A DNA stretch of 64,000 nucleotides, from contig NZ_LR733413.1 of the NCBI RefSeq assembly GCF_902506345.1, forward strand, positions 75,739-139,738. The letters are read 5' to 3'. A model generated the notes under the pieces. The model saw only the letters and a list, made by a program, of their open reading frames with translations, ran no database searches and was not told where the DNA came from. Both the position numbers and the translations under genes were made by a program. Source of the DNA: Flavobacterium sp. 9R. Lineage in GTDB: Bacteria; Bacteroidota; Bacteroidia; Flavobacteriales; Flavobacteriaceae. Shown here in pieces: positions 19,902-28,858 of the stretch (within the stretch, counting starts at the first letter, position 1; every line of letters starts with the position of its first letter).

Positions 19902-20267
19902 TTATCTGTTATTAAACGGGGAGGCTTCTTTTTGAACGGAGGTTATAAAAAAACGAGTTTCGCCCCACCACATAAATGTTCGTTTTTTTTCTTCATAAGT
20001 TAAGCGAACATAATGACCTTGTAGAATTTTCAAACTATCGATAACTGCTTTGTCTTTGTCTAAAACTGAAAAGCGAAAAATTTGTGCTCCCGAAATTCCT
20101 TGGCTCAATTCGCCTTCCCAAGTTTTGATGAGGACACCTTTATGGCTCAAACGGATTAACTCCCCAGAGCGAACGCCATCACTAACAGGAATATAATAAA
20201 TAAACGCCATATAAATAGAAACGATTAGTACTCCAGCGAGTAGCAATAAAGCAGCAATTTTTTTCAT
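19902..20267 (-). CDS. Small membrane-anchored protein of unknown function
   Basis: This is a 121-residue protein with one N-terminal hydrophobic segment (about residues 5-25), which could be a membrane anchor or an uncleaved signal. A periplasmic domain of about 95 residues follows. Conserved-looking parts are YYIPVSDGVRSGELIRLSHKG, KTWEGELSQG and FRFSVLDKD. I recall similar Flavobacteriaceae proteins being labelled 6-phosphogluconate dehydrogenase, but nothing here resembles that enzyme. It is tightly coupled to rmuC (five-base gap) and to the thioesterase (three-base gap), so the three are probably co-transcribed. Confidence 0.75.
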   Translation of the reverse strand: MKKIAALLLLAGVLIVSIYMAFIYYIPVSDGVRSGELIRLSHKGVLIKTWEGELSQGISGAQIFRFSVLDKDKAVIDSLKILQGHYVRLTYEEKKRTFMWWGETRFFITSVQKEASPFNNR

Positions 20268-20272
20268 TTGTT

Positions 20273-21643
20273 TTAGTTTATAAGGTTGTTTGTATCATTT
20301 TCAGCTCTTTTTAGAACATTTTCAGGTAATGATTTTTTGGCTTTAGCGCCCATCTTTTTTAATTTTTCTACACTAACAATCAGGTTCCCTTTGCCATCCA
20401 CTAGCTTACTCATAGCGGCTCCGTATTCTGTTTTACTTTCGTCAATTTTCTTTCCTATTTTAATCAAATCGGCCACAAAACCTTCAAATTTATCATAAAG
20501 CGCACCAGCTTGTCGTGCAATTTCAAAGGCATTTTCTTGTTGTTTTTGGTTGGTCCACATACTGTCAATAGTGCGTAAAGTAGCCAATAGGGTAGAAGGC
20601 GTCACGATTACGATATTTTTCTCAAAGGCTTTGTTGTACAAGGTAGTGTCGTCATTTAATGCTAAAGCAAAAGCAGGTTCCATAGGAATGAAAAGCAAAA
20701 CAAAATCAGGACTTTCTATTTGGTACAAATCATGATAATTTTTATCACCCAGTTGCTCTACGTGGCGCTTTATAGATTGAATGTGTTCTTTTAAAAATCC
20801 AGCTTTTAAATTATCGTCTTCTTCATTAATGTATTTTTCGTAGGCAGTCAAAGACACTTTAGAGTCGACAATCATTTTTTTGCCATCGGGTAAATTGATA
20901 ACGACATCAGGAAATACTCTGCTTCCTTCGGCATTGGTATGCGATTGTTGTACAAAATATTCTCGGTCTTTTTCCAATCCCGATTTTTCTAAAACCCTTT
21001 CCAAAATAAGTTCACCCCAATTTCCTTGCATTTTACTATCTCCTTTTAATGCTTTGGTAAGGTTTAAGGTTTCTTTACTCATTTGAAGATTCATTTGTTG
21101 CAAACCAACAATTTGCTGACGCAATGCTGCATGATAGTCAATGCTTTCTTTGTGGGTATCTTCAACTTTTTTCTCGAATAACTGAATTTTATCTTGAAGG
21201 GGACTCAAGATATTCTTCATATTTTCCTTGTTCTGTTCCGTGAATTTATTCGATTTTTCGTCAAGAATTTTATTGGCTAAGTTTTCGAATTCTTTCGTGA
21301 ATTTTTCCTGAAGTTGTTCTACTTCATTTTTTTGTTCTTTATGTCGTTCTAGTAAATTATCAAAATCTACTTCTTTTTTAGAAAGCTGAATGGCCAAACT
21401 ATCTTTTTCATTTCGGATGGCTTCTTTTTCTTGAAGGCTACTTTGCAATTGTTTTTCGAAAGTAGTTTTATCGATTGTAGCTTGTTCTTTTTGTTGTTGT
21501 AGCAAATGTTGGGAAGCATTGATTTTCTCTTCCAAGCTTATTTTTTGCGACTCAAAACGAGCTGAAAACAACAGTTTTCCAATAAAAAGACCAAGGGCAA
21601 GCGCAACGATAAAAACCAATAAAAAAGAAAATAATTCAGACAT
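20273..21643 (-). CDS. rmuC: RmuC family DNA recombination protein
   Basis: RmuC limits DNA inversions at short inverted repeats in Escherichia coli, and the family carries a nuclease-like C-terminal domain. This copy has 456 residues: a transmembrane anchor at about 4-24, a long coiled coil at about 30-190 rich in Gln, Lys and Glu, then the RmuC domain with GNWGELILERVLEKSGLEK, PDVVINLPDGKKMIVDSKVSL and ESPDFVLLFIPMEPAF. The DSKVSL lysine segment corresponds to the nuclease-like core. It is the first gene of a three-gene operon. No clear promoter was found upstream. Confidence 0.94.
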   Translation of the reverse strand: MSELFSFLLVFIVALALGLFIGKLLFSARFESQKISLEEKINASQHLLQQQKEQATIDKTTFEKQLQSSLQEKEAIRNEKDSLAIQLSKKEVDFDNLLERHKEQKNEVEQLQEKFTKEFENLANKILDEKSNKFTEQNKENMKNILSPLQDKIQLFEKKVEDTHKESIDYHAALRQQIVGLQQMNLQMSKETLNLTKALKGDSKMQGNWGELILERVLEKSGLEKDREYFVQQSHTNAEGSRVFPDVVINLPDGKKMIVDSKVSLTAYEKYINEEDDNLKAGFLKEHIQSIKRHVEQLGDKNYHDLYQIESPDFVLLFIPMEPAFALALNDDTTLYNKAFEKNIVIVTPSTLLATLRTIDSMWTNQKQQENAFEIARQAGALYDKFEGFVADLIKIGKKIDESKTEYGAAMSKLVDGKGNLIVSVEKLKKMGAKAKKSLPENVLKRAENDTNNLIN

Positions 21644-22505
21644 GGAGGATAGTTTTTTTGAAAAGTAAAAGTAAGAATTTAATATTTAGTTTCAAGTTGA
21701 CTTATAACGATAAAAAAATCCTTTCAAAGAAGACTTAAGGTTTTTACCTACTTCGCCTAGGCGGATTACCTTGATAAGATTAAGATTATAAGTTTTATTG
21801 AGCTATAATATAGTGAAAAATTACTTTGGTTGGAGTAAGGAAAACCGTAATGTGGTTAATTAATTTGTCTATAGCTTTAATAATTGTAAAAAAAATAAAG
21901 ACTAATAATGGCAAAATAGTGTAAGTAAATTTAGAAACTACCTACATAGGGTGGAGGTTTTTTGTAGACATTCAAAATAATTTTCTAGGAATTGAGTCTA
22001 GAATATCTTCAATGGACTTGTGATTTTGTATGAAAAAAAGCGAAAATAGTCTCCAGTATATGCATTGTTGTTTTGATGAAATTGCTTCAAGTCCAGTGTT
22101 ATTGCCATTATGTAGATAAAATATTTAAAGTTCATTGACATAAGTTTTTCAAACACTGAAACAGTTCTAACCATCACTGAAAATCTTTCGATTTTTAATA
22201 AGGGTATTTAGTAGTGGTTTACAAATACTTTGATAATGTTTTTATCAAGGTGTTTGTGGTTATAATTGATTTAAAGATAAGATAACCTACTAGTTATTAC
22301 TTATCACTTTTTACTCCCAAAAATAGTAGCGCGCAAATAAGCTAAATCAGTAGACAATTATAATAGTAATTATCAAAAGTTATATAGTTCAAAGTCACAG
22401 CAGTTAGTGATAACAGTAATTATAAACTCTTCGGCTTAATGTACACATAAAATGTCAAACGCATCAAAATATAGGAGTACTTGAGATTATAAAAAAAATG
22501 AAATC
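21644..22505. other. 862-base stretch without a recognisable gene
   Basis: This is AT-rich DNA between two divergent genes. It contains the 10-bp palindrome CGCCTAGGCG (21754-21763) and a distant inverted pair GGACTTG (about 22014) and CAAGTCC (about 22088). No ORF of reasonable length and no RNA gene is evident. It could be decayed accessory DNA. Confidence 0.5.
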
Positions 22506-22997
22506 ATGAAAAAACTATTATTAATTGTGCTAATATCATTTAGTGCGAGTTCTCAAACAAACTTTAATTTTTATTACGGCTCTAATAAGTCTTTAGGCGC
22601 TGAGATTTTAATTGACAAGTCATTTGGTTTTGGATTTGCTGGGACGGCAGAAGAGACAAAAGCTTTAGGCGAATTCTCAACGGGATCTATAAATGACTAC
22701 GACCTTAAGAACGAAGTATCAACTACTACGCAGAAATGGTTCACTTTGTATGGAGTGGCTATCATTGGTTATATTGGGTTATTTCAAATTAGTTTCGATA
22801 CTGGTTTAGCTATGTACGGTAGGCACGCTAATTTTCTTGACCCTAACAGAAACGAATACTACCACAAGAAGGACAAGCTATTGTTTAAGCCAATGGTAGG
22901 TATTAATGCAACTTACTCTTTTACAAAAGACATTGGCGCACAAATTGGTTGTGATACGTTCAATTACCTTAATATTGGTTTTGTTGTTTATTTTTAA
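22506..22997 (+). CDS. Exported protein of unknown function, probable small beta-barrel
   Basis: I do not recognise a named family for this 163-residue protein. It has a clear signal peptide (about 1-17, ending SASSQ). The rest shows alternating aromatic and polar residues, with FNFYYGSNKSLGAEILIDKS at the start and YLNIGFVVYF at the end. A terminal aromatic residue after alternating strands is typical of small outer-membrane beta-barrels. An internal hydrophobic stretch (YGVAIIGYIGLFQISF) may be two strands. It stands alone between an 862-base gene-poor stretch and a strong terminator, which hints at an accessory gene. Confidence 0.6.
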   Translation: MKKLLLIVLISFSASSQTNFNFYYGSNKSLGAEILIDKSFGFGFAGTAEETKALGEFSTGSINDYDLKNEVSTTTQKWFTLYGVAIIGYIGLFQISFDTGLAMYGRHANFLDPNRNEYYHKKDKLLFKPMVGINATYSFTKDIGAQIGCDTFNYLNIGFVVYF

Positions 22998-23088
22998 GTT
23001 ATTATAAGGTGGATTTTTGATTTTACCAGATTTAAGTAAAGTAGATACTTTATTACTTGATGTTAAGTTGTCGATAATAAATTTTAGG

Positions 23089-23142
23089 AAAAAAAATGCT
23101 CTTTTTTAGCACTTGTCAAGGCTAAAGAGGAGCATTTTTTTT
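23089..23142 (+). terminator. Long terminator hairpin
   Basis: Outer arms (23089-23101 and 23130-23142) and an inner stem (TTAGC with GCTAA) form one long hairpin ending in a T run. It lies about 90 bases after the preceding stop. Confidence 0.8.
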
Positions 23143-23294
23143 ATCAATGCACACACCTTTTTTTGACTATACTAAGTGCTATTGTTCTGAGGGGTAAAAA
23201 ATAATTTCCCTAAGTTTTATTTATTTTTTGTTTTTCAACGCAACCTTTCGTTCCAAGCCTCCTCTATGAAAGAAACAAACAAAATACATTTACA

Positions 23295-24155
23295 ATGAAA
23301 AAAATAGTTCTTTTTATCGCGATAGCAATAGGGCTTACCTCTTGTTCCTTAAACTCTGAATCGGATTCAATTTCTTGCGGTGATGCTAAAAATGTAGCTT
23401 TCAAGAGTTTTACTACTTGTAACACGTTGATTACAGAAACGGTAGAATCAAAAGCCATTATAATCAATTCTCAAGAAAAGTTCAATGCTACCTTCAAACC
23501 TTGTACGCCTCCAGCGGTCATTGATTTTACTACCACAAGTTTGGTAGGCCTTTTTGCTGGACAAAAACCATCAAATGGTTATGCTATAAAAATACAGTCA
23601 GTGGTAGAGACAAATTGTGAAGTTGTAGTTTCGTTTTATGAAATTGCACCAAAGGCAGGTGATCCTGTAACTCCAGGAGCAACTTATCCTAAAGACGTTA
23701 TTGCTATTCCTAAAACATCAAAACCAGTGTATTTACAACGTGTAGCACAAAATAATGAATACGCAATTATAGGAAGCTTTAGAGGTGCTTGTACAGGAAG
23801 CGCGTGCCAAGAATTTTATCGTTTGGATGTACAAAAAGTGCTTCGCTTTAAGGACGTTGTGTATGGTGATTATGATATGGCTAAATATGGTTTTAATGCT
23901 TTGGTTTACAAAGAGGAATATTCAACTTTTGTAGGCGGAATACCTAGTGAAATTACCAGCCTAAAAGGACAAACTAAAACCTTTGGCACACCAGATTCAC
24001 ACGATCAAGGAGGAATTTACTTCGAATGGCATCAAGGAAGTGTAGTAACCAAAATCTATTTGGATAATGATGATACTACAGATCAAAGTTCAGCAGTTAT
24101 CAGTTTTAAGAAAAGACTTCAAGAAAAAATAGCGACGTTAAAAACCAAGAATTAA
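23295..24155 (+). CDS. Lipoprotein with PrcB-like domain
   Basis: This is a 286-residue lipoprotein with a lipobox at C17 (GLTSC) and a Ser/Asp-rich spacer. The central part, about residues 45-150, resembles the PrcB C-terminal domain: INSQEKFNATF, then TSLVGLFAGQKPSNGYAIKI and VVSFYEIAPKAGDPVT, which is the order expected. PrcB was first described as a partner of the Treponema PrtP protease, but the domain occurs widely without that protease. Residues 160-286 have no family I recognise. An ECF sigma factor gene follows after 88 bases, with its own predicted promoter. Confidence 0.75.
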   Translation: MKKIVLFIAIAIGLTSCSLNSESDSISCGDAKNVAFKSFTTCNTLITETVESKAIIINSQEKFNATFKPCTPPAVIDFTTTSLVGLFAGQKPSNGYAIKIQSVVETNCEVVVSFYEIAPKAGDPVTPGATYPKDVIAIPKTSKPVYLQRVAQNNEYAIIGSFRGACTGSACQEFYRLDVQKVLRFKDVVYGDYDMAKYGFNALVYKEEYSTFVGGIPSEITSLKGQTKTFGTPDSHDQGGIYFEWHQGSVVTKIYLDNDDTTDQSSAVISFKKRLQEKIATLKTKN

Positions 24156-24171
24156 TCGTTTTAAATTGGTA

Positions 24172-24203
24172 TTGCTTAGCCAAAAAGAATAACGTTACTT
24201 TTG
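24172..24203 (+). promoter_or_regulatory. Predicted promoter of the sigma factor operon
   Basis: TTG (24172-24174), a 21-base spacer and TACTTTTG (24196-24203) fit the Bacteroidota consensus. The start would be about 35 bases before the TTG start codon. Confidence 0.5.
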
Positions 24204-24243
24204 TATAACTGTATTGCCTCCAAAAGGTATTATTTAAGACGAT

Positions 24244-24798
24244 TTGAAAGACAATTTAGAAATACTTATTAAAAAGTGTGTAGAAAACGACAGGGTCGGG
24301 CAGCAGAAAATATATCAGTTGTTCGCTCCTGTTCTTTATGGTCTTTGTTTGAAGTATATGAAAAATGAAGACGATGCCAAAGATGTATTTCAAGAAGCAT
24401 TTGTAATTGCTTATCAAAAAATGTATCAGTTTAAATTTGAAGGGAGTTTTGAAGGGTGGTTAAAGAGAATTTTTATTTATAAATGCATCGAAACCTTAAA
24501 AAAGAACAGAAAAAACCTTTTTTTATTAGACGGATATGATGACCCCATTGACGAAAGTTTTGAAGAAGAGGAAATAGATAAACTTTCACTTAGCGAAGAA
24601 AAATTACTAGAATACATACAAGATTTACCGGATCAATACCGATTGGTTTTTAACCTTTATGTTTTCGAAAAACTAAAACATAGAGAGATTTCGGTTATGC
24701 TTAACATTACGGAAAGCACTTCGAAATCAAACTTGAATCGTGCTAAAACATATCTGAAAAGAAGAATTTTAGCCGCATTTAATTCTAAAACAGCATGA
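24244..24798 (+). CDS. ECF-type RNA polymerase sigma factor
   Basis: This is a 184-residue extracytoplasmic-function sigma factor. Region 2 spans about 15-85, with LKYMKNEDDAKDVFQEAFVI and WLKRIFIYKCIETLKKN. Region 4 spans about 125-180, with LPDQYRLVFNLYVFEKLKHREI and the recognition helix SKSNLNRAKTYLKRRI. The most plausible start codon is TTG at 24244; no ATG precedes the conserved N-terminus. It overlaps the next gene by four bases (ATGA), so the two should be translationally coupled. The downstream membrane protein is the natural candidate for its regulator. Confidence 0.92.
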   Translation: MKDNLEILIKKCVENDRVGQQKIYQLFAPVLYGLCLKYMKNEDDAKDVFQEAFVIAYQKMYQFKFEGSFEGWLKRIFIYKCIETLKKNRKNLFLLDGYDDPIDESFEEEEIDKLSLSEEKLLEYIQDLPDQYRLVFNLYVFEKLKHREISVMLNITESTSKSNLNRAKTYLKRRILAAFNSKTA

Positions 24799-26312
24799 AA
24801 AAAGAAAAGATAGAAAATTTATTTTCTTCAATGGAAGACTTCTCGAGTGTCCCACCACCAGAACTTTGGGATGCTATAGAAAAAGAATTGGAAAAACCCA
24901 AAAAGAAAAAAAGAGCTTTGGTGTGGTGGTTTGCTGCGGCCAGTTTGTTGGTAGGAATGGGGATTCCTGCCTATTTGTTTTTTCAAACCAGCCCAGATGT
25001 TTTACCAAATAGCGTAGAAGCTGGAGAAGCTACAAAAACAGTGTACAAAGCAGCACCATCACCAATCCATTCATCCAAAAATGCAAATACAGACAATGCC
25101 GTTGTTACAGTAACCAATGATTCGTTGCCAACACTTCCATCAAGCACTTATTCTAAAGCAATTGGAGTACCAACGAACAAAGGTTCCAAAAACAATGGAC
25201 TCAAACAAGCGCCCAATAGTGTTGCGAATGCAGGCAAGGAAGAGAATCTTTCTCCTTTTGCTAATAAGCAACCAAAAAGTAATACAAATACAAACATCAC
25301 CCAATTACAAGCAAACAGCGCTGCAATTGCTGCTACTGTAAATGCGACTCATAGTAATGCAACGAACATTTTTAATGCATCCAGCCAAGAAAACAAAGTG
25401 GGTAATGCAATTAAAAATGAACAACCAAGTACTAAAAACTCAAACGAAATTGTCTTAGAGAACAAGTTCATAGACAAAACGACAGTGGTAACAGCAACAA
25501 ATACTGAGACCAAAACTAAAGAGCAATTGCAAATCCAACAGGAGCTCGCAATTTTAGAACAAAAAGCAAAAGGAGAAGAAAAAGAACCAAAGGAGAAAAA
25601 AGATAAAAAGCAAGAAGCACTATCAAAATGGTCCATGCAAGTAGTAGCGGGACTAAATACGTCTCAAAATTATAGCAATCAGCAAACTCTAGGAGCTAAA
25701 GGGCAAGCACAACAAGGTAAAACGTATGGTGTAACAACACAGTACAAATTGAATAAAAAATGGGCTGTAGGTTCAGGTTTAAAACTTAACGAGTTAGGGC
25801 AACAATTAAAAGGAGTATCGTATTACAACAACCAAATGGTACAAGGAGCCGGAATCAATGGTGTAATTGTGGCTGATAAAACAGATGTAAACACTATTTC
25901 TACCAATTCAGACTATGTTTTCCTTGCTCAAACCAAGTCAATAGCATTCAATCCAATGGCCTTTTCATCTGGGGATATAGCACAAAATCTCAAGTATGTA
26001 GAACTACCGCTTACCGTTTCTTATGCCCTGTTTCAAAAAAACAAAACCAATGTCCATCTCAACACAGGAGGTTTTGTTGGGAAATTAGTGGCCAATCAAT
26101 TCCTGCTCAATGGTCAGTACATTGGGGCAAGCAATCAAGTCAACGATATGGTGTACGGAACCTTATTAACCAGCACCATTCAATACAAAGTTTTTCCAAC
26201 GACTCATTTGTTTGTAGAGCCCGGAATGAATCTTTTTAGCAGCCCATTAAAAGAACAAAGCTTCAATCAGTTCCAATGGTCATTAAACTTTGGAGTACAT
26301 TTTGATTTTTAA
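24795..26312 (+). CDS. Anti-sigma-like / outer-membrane beta-barrel fusion protein
   Basis: This 505-residue protein has an unusual layout. Residues 1-40 are cytoplasmic and charged, with PPPELWDAIEKELEKPKKKK, as seen at the start of Bacteroidota anti-sigma proteins. Residues 42-63 form one transmembrane helix. Residues 64-240 are a low-complexity Ser/Thr/Asn/Ala linker. Residues 240-277 are a Lys/Glu-rich, probably helical stretch. Residues 278-505 look like an outer-membrane beta-barrel of the PorT/OmpA-like type, with alternating strands ending in FGVHFDF. It could sense envelope state and hold the coupled sigma factor. The 180-residue linker is long enough to cross a periplasm. Function is inference from context. 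Confidence 0.7.
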   Translation: MKKEKIENLFSSMEDFSSVPPPELWDAIEKELEKPKKKKRALVWWFAAASLLVGMGIPAYLFFQTSPDVLPNSVEAGEATKTVYKAAPSPIHSSKNANTDNAVVTVTNDSLPTLPSSTYSKAIGVPTNKGSKNNGLKQAPNSVANAGKEENLSPFANKQPKSNTNTNITQLQANSAAIAATVNATHSNATNIFNASSQENKVGNAIKNEQPSTKNSNEIVLENKFIDKTTVVTATNTETKTKEQLQIQQELAILEQKAKGEEKEPKEKKDKKQEALSKWSMQVVAGLNTSQNYSNQQTLGAKGQAQQGKTYGVTTQYKLNKKWAVGSGLKLNELGQQLKGVSYYNNQMVQGAGINGVIVADKTDVNTISTNSDYVFLAQTKSIAFNPMAFSSGDIAQNLKYVELPLTVSYALFQKNKTNVHLNTGGFVGKLVANQFLLNGQYIGASNQVNDMVYGTLLTSTIQYKVFPTTHLFVEPGMNLFSSPLKEQSFNQFQWSLNFGVHFDF

Positions 26313-26352
26313 TATTTAGTAGCAGTTACATAGGGTTTGTCAGTTAGCATAC

Positions 26353-26426
26353 ACCCGTCATCCGCTATATCTTTGCCTTTTTAAAGAAAAAAGGCAAAGG
26401 ATGCCGCTCCTACCGGGGCTAGGGAG
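26353..26426 (+). repeat. REP-like dispersed repeat, copy A
   Basis: The core TCCGCTATATCTTTGCC, a hairpin of the form GCCTTTTT...AAAAAGGC, then AAAGGATGCCGCT align with copy B at 33943-34028. Related copies in the opposite orientation lie at 38162-38251 and 47769-47932. All four sit between genes. Confidence 0.7.
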
Positions 26427-26521
26427 AAGCAATTGTGTTTTTTTGTGAGCAACTCCCAAACAATTAATTTATTCTTAACGCGCTGCAATCAGGGCTACCT
26501 TTTCCCTGTCATTTCTTATCG

Positions 26522-26529
26522 TATCTTTG
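26522..26529 (+). promoter_or_regulatory. Predicted -7 element of the phosphodiesterase gene
   Basis: TATCTTTG fits TAnnTTTG and lies 17 bases before the chosen ATG, so the leader would be very short. This supports the start at 26547 rather than an upstream one. Confidence 0.5.
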
Positions 26530-26546
26530 CGCCACAAAATAAGAGT

Positions 26547-27734
26547 ATGAAAAAAATAGTGGTAGGCTTATTCCTTTTCTTCTGGATAGGAATTACAGCT
26601 CAAGAACAAAAAAAACCGTATGTAATTTTGGTGTCCTTAGACGGATTTAGATGGGATTATCCCAACTATTTTGAAACGCCAAATCTTGATAAAATGGCAA
26701 AGAATGGAGTAAAAGCCAAGTCGATGCAACCCAGTTATCCTACCAAGACTTTTCCCAATCATTACTCAATTGCTACAGGATTATATCCAGACCATCACGG
26801 AATTGTAAATAATAATTTTTACGACCCCACTTCAAAAAAAATATTTACCCTAAAAAACGAATCCAAGAAAAACAGCGAATTTTATGGTGGGAATCCTATT
26901 TGGAATCTAGCAGAAGAACAAGGGGTTAAAGCTGCTTGTTTCTATTGGCCGGGTTCAGACACAGGAGTTAAAAGCGCAAGCATATTCAAAGAATATGACG
27001 AATCGGTTAGTTACGAAAACAGAATCAATACCGTAATCGATTGGCTTAATCTGCCCGAAGCGGAGCGTCCTCACTTAATCACACTCTATTTTGACCAACC
27101 CGATGAAACAGGACATAATCACGGACCTTTGTCAGAAGAAAACAAAAAAATGGTACCCAAAGTTGATGCCGTTATTGGGCAACTGATGCAAAAATTAGAC
27201 TCACTTCCCATCGGAAAAGAAATCAATCTAATCGTACTCTCAGACCACGGAATGGCACCCATTAGCAATGACAAAAAAGTAGCACTACTAGAATACATAA
27301 AACCAGAATGGCTAGGATATGCTGCAGTCATCAATCCGATTATGAGCATTGAAACCAAACCAGTTTATAAAGATTCGATTGCGAAAGCCTTAAAAAAAGT
27401 GCCTCATATCAAATGGTATCCTTCAAATAAAGTGCCTAAACGACTGCATTATGGAACAAATCCTCGAGCACTCGATTTTGTAATTGAAGCCCAAAAAGGG
27501 TATAGTTTAGTCAACAAAAAGGACCAAAAAATCACTGGAGGCACACACGGCTACGATAATAAAATGAAAGAAATGCAAGCTATTTTTTATGCCAAAGGCC
27601 CTAATTTCAAAACGGATAAAAAAGTAAAATCTTTCCGTAATGTGAGTGTGTATCCACTTATCGCAGCAATCCTAGGATTAAAAACCGAAGCTATAGATGG
27701 CGATTTCGATGAGGTAAAAGCGATGTTAAAATAG
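26547..27734 (+). CDS. ENPP-type alkaline phosphatase superfamily phosphodiesterase
   Basis: This 395-residue exported enzyme belongs to the nucleotide pyrophosphatase/phosphodiesterase branch of the alkaline phosphatase superfamily. A signal peptide (about 1-18, ending ITAQ) is present. The catalytic threonine is T68 in the segment TKTFPNHYSIATGLYPDHHG. The two-zinc site is complete: D32, D186, H190, D233, H234 and H334. Family members cleave phosphodiesters or pyrophosphates of nucleotides, nucleotide sugars or lipids; the substrate cannot be read from the sequence. The open frame extends to 26433, but that part overlaps the REP-like repeat and the -7 element, so I reject the longer start. 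Confidence 0.9.
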   Translation: MKKIVVGLFLFFWIGITAQEQKKPYVILVSLDGFRWDYPNYFETPNLDKMAKNGVKAKSMQPSYPTKTFPNHYSIATGLYPDHHGIVNNNFYDPTSKKIFTLKNESKKNSEFYGGNPIWNLAEEQGVKAACFYWPGSDTGVKSASIFKEYDESVSYENRINTVIDWLNLPEAERPHLITLYFDQPDETGHNHGPLSEENKKMVPKVDAVIGQLMQKLDSLPIGKEINLIVLSDHGMAPISNDKKVALLEYIKPEWLGYAAVINPIMSIETKPVYKDSIAKALKKVPHIKWYPSNKVPKRLHYGTNPRALDFVIEAQKGYSLVNKKDQKITGGTHGYDNKMKEMQAIFYAKGPNFKTDKKVKSFRNVSVYPLIAAILGLKTEAIDGDFDEVKAMLK

Positions 27735-27767
27735 AAAAAAAGATAAAAAATTAATTTAATAAAATAC

Positions 27768-28349
27768 ATGCACCACCATTTTATTCTTCATAAACCTTAT
27801 GGCTATCTGAGTCAATTTATTTATGAACTCAAACGAAAGAAACGTTTACTAGGGGAGCTCTTCGATTTTCCAGAAGGCACGATGGCAATCGGTCGTTTAG
27901 ATGAAGATTCAGAAGGATTGCTATTGTTGACAACAGACGGAAAAGTCAGTGAGCAAATTAGAAGTAAGAAGGTGGATAAAGAATATTATGTTCAAGTGGA
28001 TGGTGTAATCACTCCCGAAGCTATTGAACAGATTAAAAGGGGAGTTGAAATAGGTTTCAATGGAACCAAATATATGACCAAGCCTTGCGAAGCTTTTATT
28101 TTGAATGAAATCCCTAATTTTGGCCCACGCGGTAAGAAAATTAGAGACGAAAGACACGGCCCCACTTCTTGGACTTCGATTATAGTCAATGAAGGAAAAT
28201 TTCGTCAAGTACGCAAAATGACGGCTGCTGTAGGTTTTCCCACCTTGCGATTGGTTCGCGTCCGAATTGGAACAGTACAATTAGATAATTTACAAGCCGG
28301 AGAAGTACGTGAAGTAAAGAGTTTTGAAATTGCTATTCCTAAATCCTGA
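27768..28349 (+). CDS. rluE: 23S rRNA pseudouridine synthase, RluE-like
   Basis: This is a 193-residue RsuA/RluE-family pseudouridine synthase with no S4 domain, which fits RluE (23S rRNA position 2457 in Escherichia coli). The catalytic aspartate is D45 in AIGRLDEDSEGLLLLTTDG. Other family parts are YYVQVDGVITPEAI, GKFRQVRKM and LRLVRVRIGTV. It acts on ribosomal RNA in the cytoplasm. The stop codon lies inside the first unit of a 7-bp tandem array that fills the gap to trmL, 44 bases downstream. The rluE assignment rests on length and lack of S4; RluF-like enzymes are longer. Confidence 0.88.
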   Translation: MHHHFILHKPYGYLSQFIYELKRKKRLLGELFDFPEGTMAIGRLDEDSEGLLLLTTDGKVSEQIRSKKVDKEYYVQVDGVITPEAIEQIKRGVEIGFNGTKYMTKPCEAFILNEIPNFGPRGKKIRDERHGPTSWTSIIVNEGKFRQVRKMTAAVGFPTLRLVRVRIGTVQLDNLQAGEVREVKSFEIAIPKS

Positions 28350-28390
28350 ATCCCAAATCCTCAATACTTAATCTCAAATCCTAAATTTTA
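28342..28390 (+). repeat. 7-bp tandem array between rluE and trmL
   Basis: Six imperfect copies of AATCCTN follow one another from 28342, with a partial seventh. The array includes the rluE stop codon and reaches the start of trmL. Confidence 0.7.
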
Positions 28391-28393
28391 AAA

Positions 28394-28858
28394 ATGTTAA
28401 ACATCGTACTCGTCGAACCCGAAATCCCTAATAATACTGGTAATATTGGCCGCTTATGTGTTGGTACAGAAAGCCGTCTGCATTTAATTCACCCGTTTGG
28501 TTTTGTGATTAATGACAAAAATCTTAAGCGCTCGGGACTGGATTATTGGGTACATCTGGATGTTACGGAATATCAAAATGTAGCCGAATGGATGAAGGTA
28601 ATTCCAGATACTTCAAGAGTCTTTTTGATGAGTTCGCACGCAGAGCATTCCTATTTGAATATCGAGTTTCAAGACGAAGACTGGTTGGTTTTTGGTAAAG
28701 AAAGCGTAGGCTTAAGTCAAGAAGTATTAAACCTATTTGCTAAAGAAAATCAATTAAAAATCCCTATGTCTCCCTTGATTCGTAGTTTTAATATTGCCAA
28801 TTCAGTTGCCTTTGTAGTTGGTGAGGCAAGAAGACAGGTTTCGGTGGGCAAAATTTAG
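28394..28858 (+). CDS. trmL: tRNA (cytidine/uridine-34 2'-O)-methyltransferase
   Basis: TrmL methylates the ribose at the wobble position of certain tRNA-Leu species. This 154-residue SPOUT enzyme shows the trefoil-knot motifs: LVEPEIPNNTGNIGRLC at the N-terminus, DWLVFGKESVGLSQEVL in the middle, and IPMSPLIRSFNIANSVAFVVGEARRQ at the end. The Asn and Arg in those segments bind S-adenosylmethionine or the substrate. It follows rluE, another RNA-modifying enzyme, and they may be co-transcribed. No terminator is evident downstream; repeats begin there. Confidence 0.94.
   Translation: MLNIVLVEPEIPNNTGNIGRLCVGTESRLHLIHPFGFVINDKNLKRSGLDYWVHLDVTEYQNVAEWMKVIPDTSRVFLMSSHAEHSYLNIEFQDEDWLVFGKESVGLSQEVLNLFAKENQLKIPMSPLIRSFNIANSVAFVVGEARRQVSVGKI

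Noticed and set aside
24156..24243. An ATG start further upstream for the first ECF sigma factor
   Set aside because: No in-frame ATG precedes the conserved region; the TTG at 24244 after a good promoter is the simplest choice.
26433..26546. Longer start for the ENPP-type enzyme
   Set aside because: The added residues precede the signal peptide and overlap a predicted promoter, just after the REP-like copy.
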